This document shows positions 16,377 to 22,868 of a stretch of 64,000 bases of DNA, piece by piece (the stretch's first letter is position 1; the number at the start of each line of letters is the position of its first letter). The notes under the pieces were generated by a model. It was not told where the DNA came from and ran no database searches. It saw nothing but the letters and a program-made list of their open reading frames with translations. The DNA comes from JALZKA01 sp963701205. GTDB taxonomy: Bacteria > Actinomycetota > Thermoleophilia > Solirubrobacterales > 70-9. Position numbers and translations under genes: made by a program. The stretch covers positions 930,001 through 994,000 of the forward strand of contig OY969575.1 in assembly GCA_963701205.1 (NCBI GenBank). Direction: 5' to 3'.

Positions 16377-17342
16377 ATGCCTTCACCCGCAACCCCAGAG
16401 CGCATCCACGTGACGCGTTCGCGCTCCAAGCCAGGCGGCAGCCAGGTCGAGGGCGGGCTGCCGTTTCGCGGCCGCAAGCCGCCTTGGCTCAAGGTACCCG
16501 CCCCCGGCGGCCCCACCTATCGAAAGCTGAAGAGCGCGATCGCCGAAGAGGGGCTGCATACCGTTTGCGAGGAGGCGGCCTGCCCCAATGTCGGCGAGTG
16601 CTGGGAGCGCGGCACGGCGACGTTCATGATCCTCGGCGACGTCTGCACCAGGCGTTGCGGCTTTTGCAATGTCCAGACCGGCGTACCCACCTGGAACGAC
16701 CCGCTCGAGCCGTTGCGAGTCGCAAACCAAGTCAAGAAGATGGGCCTTGTCCACGCGGTGATTACCTCCGTTGACCGCGACGATCTGCCCGACTATGGGG
16801 CCAGCGCCTTCGTCGGCGTCATCCGATCGATCAGGCACCAGGCGCCAGGCTGCAAAGTGGAGATCCTGACCCCCGACTTCCGCGGGCAAGAGATGCCACT
16901 TGCGAAGGTGATTGACGAGCGCCCCGACGTCTTCAACCACAACGTTGAGACGGTTCCCCGCCTGTACTCCAAGGCGCGACGCGGTTCCAGCTTCAAGCGG
17001 TCGGCGCGAGTGCTGCAGATGGCGAAGGAAATGGGTGGTAACGATGTCGTGACCAAGTCGGGTCTGATGGTGGGGCTCGGCGAGACCTTCGAGGAGATGC
17101 TCGAGACCTTCGGCATGCTCCGCGAACACGACGTTCAGATCCTGACCGTGGGCCAGTACCTGCGGCCAACCGAAAACCACCTGCCGATCGATCGCTACTG
17201 GCACCCGGATGAGTTCGCAGCGCTCGAGGATGCCGCCTACGCCATGGGCTTTGATGCGGTGGCGTCGGGTCCGCTGGTTCGCAGCTCGTACCACGCCGAC
17301 GAGGCCGCGGCAAAGGCGGCTGGATCGCTGGCCGCCGTCTAG
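16377..17342 (+). CDS. lipA: Lipoyl synthase LipA
   Basis: A radical-SAM enzyme that inserts two sulfurs into octanoyl groups on E2, finishing lipoylation begun by LipB. The auxiliary cluster motif CEEAACPNVGEC and the radical-SAM motif CTRRCGFC (Cys90, 94, 97) are intact. EILTPDFRG, FNHNVETVPRLY, SGLMVGLGE and the C-terminal VRSSYHADE are as expected, including the Arg-Ser-Ser that ligates the auxiliary cluster. I use the ATG at 16377; an in-frame GTG at 16332 is possible and would add 15 residues. The rhomboid gene follows 12 bases later. Confidence 0.95.
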   Translation: MPSPATPERIHVTRSRSKPGGSQVEGGLPFRGRKPPWLKVPAPGGPTYRKLKSAIAEEGLHTVCEEAACPNVGECWERGTATFMILGDVCTRRCGFCNVQTGVPTWNDPLEPLRVANQVKKMGLVHAVITSVDRDDLPDYGASAFVGVIRSIRHQAPGCKVEILTPDFRGQEMPLAKVIDERPDVFNHNVETVPRLYSKARRGSSFKRSARVLQMAKEMGGNDVVTKSGLMVGLGETFEEMLETFGMLREHDVQILTVGQYLRPTENHLPIDRYWHPDEFAALEDAAYAMGFDAVASGPLVRSSYHADEAAAKAAGSLAAV

Positions 17343-17354
17343 GCTCCTCTCCTT

Positions 17355-18213
17355 CTGCTCCCGCTCAAGGACAACATCCCGACGCTGCGATTTCCGATCG
17401 TCACGGTCGTCCTGATCCTGATCAATATCGCCGTCTTCGGCTGGCAGCTGTCGCTTTCCAGCGATTCAGATTCGAGCAGTTCGCCGAAGATTGCCGGGCT
17501 CTCCGAATACGACGAGCGCACGCTTGAGCTGGGAGCTATTCCCTATCGACTTACCCATCCCGGCAAGGAGTGCGGTGTTGTGCCTCGCAAGCCGGAAGGC
17601 AAGCCGCGGCCTGGACGATCCGATCGTCTGCGAAGGCTCGGCGGAACGACGCAAGGTCGAGGAGACGCCGGGAACCAAGATCGTCGATCTCCAATCGGCG
17701 CTGTTTTTGCTGACCATCGTCACGTCAATGTTCATGCACGGGGGCTGGCTCCACCTGATCGGAAACATGCTCTTCCTCTGGGTTTTTGGCAACAACGTCG
17801 AGGACCGCCTGGGCAAGGTGCGCTTCCTGGCCTTCTACCTCTTGGCTGGGGCGGTGGCGGTCTATACACAGGCGCTGGTTGACACCTCATCTACCGTGCC
17901 CACGATCGGCGCCAGCGGGGCGGTCGCCGGCATCCTCGGCGGCTACATCCTGCTGCACCCGCGCGCGCGGGTTGTAACCCTTGTGTTCATCGTGTTCTTC
18001 GTAACGTTGATTGAGATTCCGGCTGTGATCCTTCTGGGCATCTGGGCGGCTCTGCAATTCCTGCCCGCGCTCGGGCAGCTTGGCGCCGGGGGACTTGACG
18101 GCGGTGGCGTCGCGTACCTGGCCCATGTCGGTGGCTTCCTCTTCGGCCTGGCGATGATCAAGCTCTTTGTCGCGAGCCGCCGGAACCAGGCCCCGGCACT
18201 GGCGCGCGGCTGA
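17355..18213 (+). pseudogene. Rhomboid-family intramembrane serine protease, frame-disrupted
   Basis: The N-terminal part reads in one frame from 17355 (LLPLKDNIPTLRFPIVTVVL, then LGAIPYRLTHPGKECG). The rest reads in the +1 frame: HGGWLHLIGNMLFLWVFGNN, the catalytic-Ser motif TIGASGAVAGILGGY and the catalytic His in YLAHVGGFLFG. The switch is between about 17565 and 17630. The whole span has 3n+1 bases, so one extra base explains it. It could be a true mutation, a sequence error or a frameshift event. The only in-frame start matching the rhomboid N-terminus (MLPLKD...) is CTG 17355, 12 bases after lipA. The intact protein would be about 285 residues. Confidence 0.8.
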
Positions 18214-18404
18214 TGGATCCCGCAACCAGGGCAGCGATTCTTGCCGGTGGGCTGATCTTCGTGCTCTTCTTCGCCGGGATGACGCTGGTCGTACTAGCCC
18301 AGGACGGATTCAACGTCCTGATCGTGCCGTCCCTGCTCATCGTGGCCCTGCTTGGCATCGCGATTTGGGGGGCAATCAACAGCCCGCCGGATAACCGGCG
18401 CTAG
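18213..18404 (+). CDS. Small two-segment membrane protein
   Basis: A 63-residue protein whose ATG shares one base with the rhomboid stop. Two hydrophobic segments (AILAGGLIFVLFFAGMTLVV and NVLIVPSLLIVALLGIAIW) are joined by a short loop, and the C-terminus is polar and basic (NSPPDNRR). No family is recognised. Its coupling to the rhomboid protease suggests a partner or substrate, but that is a guess. Confidence 0.7.
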   Translation: MDPATRAAILAGGLIFVLFFAGMTLVVLAQDGFNVLIVPSLLIVALLGIAIWGAINSPPDNRR

Positions 18405-18419
18405 GCGCGGTGTTGCGGC

Positions 18420-19244
18420 TCAGCGCGGAAGGCCTCGCACCAGCCGCCGAAAGACGCCCTTCAGCGTGGCCTTGCCGTAGGTGTGGCTGCCGTTGGCCTC
18501 GGTCGTGACGGCGAGGCCAATCCGGTGGCGCCCGCGGGTAATCAGCGCAACCTGATGATCGACGGCGCCACTGCCGGACCCCCAGCCCCCCTTGAAGTGA
18601 ATCCGCCACCCTGGTGGGCGCACCGCGCCGATCCCCCAGCGCTGAGTGGGCGTGATCTGGGCAAGCTGGCGCAGCGCGTAGCGACGATGGCGCTCAGGCA
18701 AGAAGCGACGCAGGTTCCGCATGAACAGGGCTTGGTCTTGCGCCGTCGTCCGGCAGAGTCCCCAAACCGAGTGCCACTCAAAACTCCGCATCCGGGCCCT
18801 ACGCACAAGGTCCTCGATTGGACCGCGACCCAGCATGTCGCGCACCTGCGTGGCCGCGTTGCTGTCCGATCGACGGATCATTGGTTTGAGGAGCCTGTGG
18901 TCCGACTCAACCAGCGCTCGATGGGCGACCGTGCGCTGGCGTAGGTAGGCGACCAGCAGCATCACCTTGAATGTGCTTGCCATCGGAACGCGGTGATGGC
19001 CGTCAAATCGGTGGAAGCGGCCCTTCATGTCATAGACGCTGAATGTCACCCGTCCGGTACGTGACTTGGCGTAGCTGCGAGCGCTCTTCACATCCGGGCG
19101 CCAGGCCCGCGCCTCCTGGAAGCCGATCTCGCGGTTGCCGGATGAAACCGTCGCTCGCTGGTCGGAAGCGGCGGTTTTTGTGACGCCGATCAAACCGAAA
19201 ACAAGCGCTGCGAGCAGCAAGGATGCCTGCGCTTGGTGTTTCAC
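18420..19244 (-). CDS. Secreted class A beta-lactamase-like serine hydrolase
   Basis: A 274-residue protein with an N-terminal signal sequence (KHQAQASLLLAALVFGLIGV). It has the penicillin-binding/beta-lactamase motifs in order: MASTFKVML (SxxK nucleophile motif), RRSDSNAA (in place of SDN) and HFKGGWGSGSG (KGG in place of KTG). The EPELN loop of true class A lactamases is not evident, so hydrolysis of beta-lactams is uncertain. The start GTG at 19244 is part of a GTGA overlap with the TetR gene stop, so regulator and hydrolase form one operon. Confidence 0.85.
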   Translation of the reverse strand: MKHQAQASLLLAALVFGLIGVTKTAASDQRATVSSGNREIGFQEARAWRPDVKSARSYAKSRTGRVTFSVYDMKGRFHRFDGHHRVPMASTFKVMLLVAYLRQRTVAHRALVESDHRLLKPMIRRSDSNAATQVRDMLGRGPIEDLVRRARMRSFEWHSVWGLCRTTAQDQALFMRNLRRFLPERHRRYALRQLAQITPTQRWGIGAVRPPGWRIHFKGGWGSGSGAVDHQVALITRGRHRIGLAVTTEANGSHTYGKATLKGVFRRLVRGLPR

Positions 19245-19831
19245 GGCGTGAGGATAGAACCGCTCACCTGAACTGCGGCTTCGAGGACTACTGATTTCGG
19301 GACGTCTGGATTGTCGATCCACCACAAGATGAGCCCTGCAAGGCCGCTGGTCAGGATTGCGGCAACGGGCTCAGCCGATCGCTGCGAGATCGCGGTTTCC
19401 CGTTCAGCGATAAAGGCCGTGAGAACCTCTCGCGCGCGGGCGCTGACCCTGCTTCGCGCGGTCTGAATTCGCCTGCCGCCGGAGTGATCGCGAAACAGCA
19501 TCAACCAGGAAGCGGAATTCGCTCGGGCGTACTCGAGCCAGCCGTCAAGAACGGCTGCGACAAGCTCCTGCCTGGACCCATCGGGAACATCGATCGCGAG
19601 AAACTTCGGCAGGTCCTCCTCGTGCCTGCGAAGCAGCGCCAAATAGAGGTCCTCCTTCGATTCGAAGTGGCGATAGACGATCGGCTTGGTGACGCCGGCG
19701 GCAGACGCGATGTCCTCGATCCGCGTCGCGGCGAACCCGTGGGCACCGAAAAGAGTCCGAGCCTCCACCAACAGCCGGTCGCGCCGTTCTCCGGCACTCA
19801 TCCGGGTTCCGAGCTTTTGCTCCGCCACCAT
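19241..19831 (-). CDS. TetR-family transcriptional regulator
   Basis: The N-terminal DNA-binding domain is clear: RRDRLLVEARTLFGAHGFAA, then IEDIASAAGVTKPIVYRHF as the helix-turn-helix, then ESKEDLYLALL. The C-terminal 130 residues are a helical ligand-binding domain of unknown specificity. The length is 196 residues. A perfect inverted repeat overlaps its start, as expected for autoregulation. It is co-transcribed with the beta-lactamase-like hydrolase and divergent from the cupin gene. Confidence 0.92.
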   Translation of the reverse strand: MVAEQKLGTRMSAGERRDRLLVEARTLFGAHGFAATRIEDIASAAGVTKPIVYRHFESKEDLYLALLRRHEEDLPKFLAIDVPDGSRQELVAAVLDGWLEYARANSASWLMLFRDHSGGRRIQTARSRVSARAREVLTAFIAERETAISQRSAEPVAAILTSGLAGLILWWIDNPDVPKSVVLEAAVQVSGSILTP

Positions 19832-19849
19832 AGTTACCCGATAGTAACT
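19832..19849. promoter_or_regulatory. Probable TetR operator
   Basis: AGTTAC (19832-19837) and GTAACT (19844-19849) are exact inverted repeats with a six-base spacer, directly abutting the tetR start codon and 21 bases before the cupin gene. The site would let one regulator control both divergent units (inference). Confidence 0.7.
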
Positions 19850-19869
19850 TAGGTGCTAGATTGAACGCC

Positions 19870-20388
19870 ATGGACGACCTCGAAGCAGCACCCACGGCCG
19901 TGACAGTTGACCCCGTGCATGGCGTTCGCTATGCGTTCGAACGACGCGGCGACAACCTCTACGTCGAGACCTGGATGGAGGCGGGCGGCATGCTGCCAAA
20001 GCACTACCACCCGATCCAAAAAGAGGAGTGGTTTGCCATCGAAGGCGAGATGGAGATCTATCTGGACGGCAAATGGTGCCGGATGGATCCCGCAGATGGC
20101 AAGGCTGTCGTCATGCCCGGCGCGGTCCACGCGGTCCGCAACCGAACCGACGGGGCGATCCACCTTGGCGCCGAGGCATTCCCCGCACTGGATCTTGAGG
20201 AGTTTCTGACCGATAGCGCCAGAGCGGCCCGCGAGGGGCTGTTCATGAAGGGTGGGATCCCAAGGAGCTGGCGCGGCTTGAAGTGGGCGGCCGGGTTCCT
20301 TGCTCGACACGAAGACCAGACGGTGATGACCTTCCCGCCCCGGTTCGCCCAGCGGATGCTGCAGCCACTCGCGAAGCTCGGGAACTAG
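19870..20388 (+). CDS. Cupin-domain protein
   Basis: A single-domain cupin of 172 residues. Motif 1 is GGMLPKHYHPIQKEEWFAIEGE, with the metal-type His-His-Glu pattern, and motif 2 is KAVVMPGAVHAVRN. The C-terminal third is helical (GGIPRSWRGLKWAAGFLARH). It starts at ATG 19870, with the TAGATT hexamer at 19856-19861 as a possible -10 box. The substrate is unknown. It faces the TetR operon across one operator, so it is probably a regulated target. Its 3' end overlaps the convergent lipoprotein gene by four bases. Confidence 0.85.
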   Translation: MDDLEAAPTAVTVDPVHGVRYAFERRGDNLYVETWMEAGGMLPKHYHPIQKEEWFAIEGEMEIYLDGKWCRMDPADGKAVVMPGAVHAVRNRTDGAIHLGAEAFPALDLEEFLTDSARAAREGLFMKGGIPRSWRGLKWAAGFLARHEDQTVMTFPPRFAQRMLQPLAKLGN

Positions 20389-20891
20389 TCGCGCGGATCC
20401 TGGGTTGCGCAACGGGCCAACCCAGCATCACCCGCAAGGGCCCGCGAGTGGGACAGCGCGGAGTCCTGGATAGCGGGATCCCGGATCACGGCAAGATCGG
20501 CGGCAAGCGCCGCCATGCCCGCCTCGTATGCGTCCAGGTAGGCGGCGGCTTGGACTTCGAGTTGTGGAGGAACGTCGATACGCCGCATGCTGGTGATCGC
20601 GCCACGCCGGGTTGGGACTTCAACTTCGTCAACGAACCGCTGGACCTGGGCATTGGTCGGCGGATCGTCGGGGTCCGGTCGACCGTACTCCTGGCGCTCA
20701 GCACGATCGAGAGCGCGATCCGTTGCAAAACACACGTCGTTGAACCGCTTGCGCGCCGCCTCGGTCGAGTGGCCCTCCGGCGCCTCGAGGTCTGGCAGGA
20801 AGCGCTGGGCCCGTTGCTCATCGTCGCCCCCGCATGCCGACAGCGCAAGCGCCACGAGCAACAGAGACGAAATGTAGATCGCGAGCTTCAG
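20385..20891 (-). CDS. Putative lipoprotein with CTG start
   Basis: The N-terminus KLAIYISSLLLVALALSACG is a textbook lipoprotein signal with lipobox LSAC. It begins only if translation starts at CTG 20891. No ATG, GTG or TTG lies nearby in frame, and the CTG forms a CTGA overlap with the stop of the upstream hydrolase, mirroring ATGA coupling. The mature 145 or so residues are polar and helical (STEAARKRFNDVCFATDRA, QAAAYLDAYEAGMAALAADL), with no known domain. It is probably anchored to the outer face of the membrane. Confidence 0.78.
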   Translation of the reverse strand: MKLAIYISSLLLVALALSACGGDDEQRAQRFLPDLEAPEGHSTEAARKRFNDVCFATDRALDRAERQEYGRPDPDDPPTNAQVQRFVDEVEVPTRRGAITSMRRIDVPPQLEVQAAAYLDAYEAGMAALAADLAVIRDPAIQDSALSHSRALAGDAGLARCATQDPRD

Positions 20892-22726
20892 CGGACCCGT
20901 GCCTGTCGCGCTACCGGCAGGGTCAACGTCACGTCGCCAATCATCGCTGTCGAGGCGAAGTTGTCGCGCCGCAGGTAGCTTGAATCGTCCTGCAGGATCT
21001 CGAGCAGAATCTGGTGCCCCGGGCGGAAACGCCAAGAGTTGCCGAACATCTCATAGGCGGCAACATCGCCGGTCGGATCCGGTGAGACCGCCCGGTAGGC
21101 GCCGCGGTCAACCAGGGTCCAGGTGCCGTCAGGCGCTACGTCCCAGAGTCGGCTATTGAGCTCGATGTCGGGCGTGATCGCCGTGTATTCGATCCGCAGC
21201 CGCGGCAGGCCGGCGGTGGTGAACGCCCGTCGGACCGGTGCCCTGTAGGTGGCAACACCGGGCGGCGGGGTCGCACCGGCGTGGATGCACCCGCGCCCCA
21301 TCTGGGAGAGGACCACCGGATCGAGCTGCGGCCCGCGCGGGTCGTTGAGCGGCGAGGTTGTCTGCTGCGTGCCGCTGAAATCGAAGCGACGCTCGATCGG
21401 ATGTAGCCGGCCCCACCGTCGGGCCTTGAGGACCGGGCCGAAGCGCTTGGTGTCGCAGCGTGTGACAGCCGAGGAGACGCCGAGCCGGGGCTTGGGCCCG
21501 CGGCCGCGCAGGTAGTGATCGAGCATCCGAGTTCCGAGTGTGTGAAATTGGCGCAAATCGGGAATCTTGACCTGAGCAGTGAGGTGCTCAAAGTCGCCGA
21601 AGTACATGCCGATTGGGTAGCGGGAGTCCGCCGCGCGAAGTTTGCGGTACATCCGTAGCGGCTCGATAGCGCTGAAGATCGGGTCGGTCCAGCCCTGCGC
21701 GGCGAGCACCGGAATCCGCCGCACGCGGTCCTTATGGAGTGCCCGGAAGAAGCCATCCTGGTAGAAGGCGGAGCGTCGCTTGGTCAGCTCGCGCTTCGCC
21801 GTCGGAGTGATCGGGTCGCTGGGATTGTCATAGGGCTCTCCGACGTTGAAGCGGGCAAGCCAAGAGATGACCTCTGGAGTGAACTTGGTCCCGGCTGTGG
21901 CGAGGAAGCCGTCTACCAGGGTCTGCTTGCCGACCCCGAACGTCGCCGAAGCCGTCGCCCGATCGACGCCCGAGGAGACGTGGTGGCCGCTCGGCGCCAA
22001 CGCGTAGAGCAAGTCGGTCCAGGTGTATTGCGGCACCGCCGCGGCAAGCCGCAGCAGCCTCCCTGCAGGGCTGAGCCAGCTGCCATACCTGGACGCCCCG
22101 TCGCCGCGGGTGGTGAGCAGAAGCCAGGTCTGCCCGCCGCCGTAGGAGCTGCCAAGCGCAGCGATGCGACGCGGCTTGATCCGAGCGAGCCGCTCGGTGC
22201 TATCGCGGTCGTCGACGAGTAGGCCGGTGAGGTAGCGAGTGTCCTCGACTTCAAGGTCCTTGCTCGCCAGCCCGATCTGGCCGCTCGAGTCGCCGTTGCC
22301 ACGTGCGCTGTAGTTGAGCACCGCGAAGCCCCGCGAGGCAAACCAGACGTTGTTCCAGCGCACCGTCTTGTACTCGACCCCGGCCCGGTCGGGTCCCAAC
22401 CCCCGCCGGGTCTCACTCATGTACTCGGTCTTGGAGCTGAGGAAGCCATGCAGAAAGACGACGAGCGGCAGACGGCGGCCACTGGCGCCAGCCGGCAGGG
22501 TGAGCGTCGCGTCCAGCTCGGTGCCGTCGAAGCTTTCCACCCTGCCGCTGCAGATCCGGTATTTGACCCGCCGCGAGCGGTCGGCCTCGGCGCTCTCACG
22601 CCGCTCGCATCCAGCCTTCAACCCGGCGAGCGGGTCAACTGCTGCGGCAGCGGGGTGTGGCGAGGCGAGCGCAAGCGCCGTAGCGAGCGCCACCGGAAAC
22701 GCGATGCGGATGCCGCCGATGCGCAC
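20888..22726 (-). CDS. Secreted CocE/NonD-family (X-Pro dipeptidyl-peptidase-like) hydrolase
   Basis: A 612-residue protein with a signal peptide (IAFPVALATALALASPHPAA). The alpha/beta-hydrolase core shows VVFLHGFLSSKTEY, FAVLNYSARGNGDSSG, and the nucleophile elbow ALGSSYGGGQ. AAQGWTDPIFSA and GDFEHLT probably bring the Asp and His. From about residue 430 a beta-rich region (LRIEYTAITPDIELNSRLWD, ILLEILQDDSSYLRRDN) matches the C-terminal jelly-roll of the X-Pro peptidase family. It acts outside the cell on an unknown ester or peptide. It is followed by the coupled lipoprotein gene. Confidence 0.88.
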   Translation of the reverse strand: MRIGGIRIAFPVALATALALASPHPAAAAVDPLAGLKAGCERRESAEADRSRRVKYRICSGRVESFDGTELDATLTLPAGASGRRLPLVVFLHGFLSSKTEYMSETRRGLGPDRAGVEYKTVRWNNVWFASRGFAVLNYSARGNGDSSGQIGLASKDLEVEDTRYLTGLLVDDRDSTERLARIKPRRIAALGSSYGGGQTWLLLTTRGDGASRYGSWLSPAGRLLRLAAAVPQYTWTDLLYALAPSGHHVSSGVDRATASATFGVGKQTLVDGFLATAGTKFTPEVISWLARFNVGEPYDNPSDPITPTAKRELTKRRSAFYQDGFFRALHKDRVRRIPVLAAQGWTDPIFSAIEPLRMYRKLRAADSRYPIGMYFGDFEHLTAQVKIPDLRQFHTLGTRMLDHYLRGRGPKPRLGVSSAVTRCDTKRFGPVLKARRWGRLHPIERRFDFSGTQQTTSPLNDPRGPQLDPVVLSQMGRGCIHAGATPPPGVATYRAPVRRAFTTAGLPRLRIEYTAITPDIELNSRLWDVAPDGTWTLVDRGAYRAVSPDPTGDVAAYEMFGNSWRFRPGHQILLEILQDDSSYLRRDNFASTAMIGDVTLTLPVARQARVR

Positions 22727-22868
22727 GGCGCAAGCGTAAGGGCTTCACCTCTGCGAGTGCGCCAGTTGCGTTGCGCGCGTAACGACCCAATGCGTTGCCG
22801 CTACTAGCCGACGAGCTCGATCCGCTCGACCAGCGCCGCCACCGTCCTCCGCCGCTACCGTTGGTTTC

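Noticed and set aside
18420..19244. Confident call of a beta-lactam resistance enzyme
   Set aside because: SDN and KTG are altered (SDS, KGG) and the omega-loop glutamate motif is not evident, so only a beta-lactamase-like fold is claimed.
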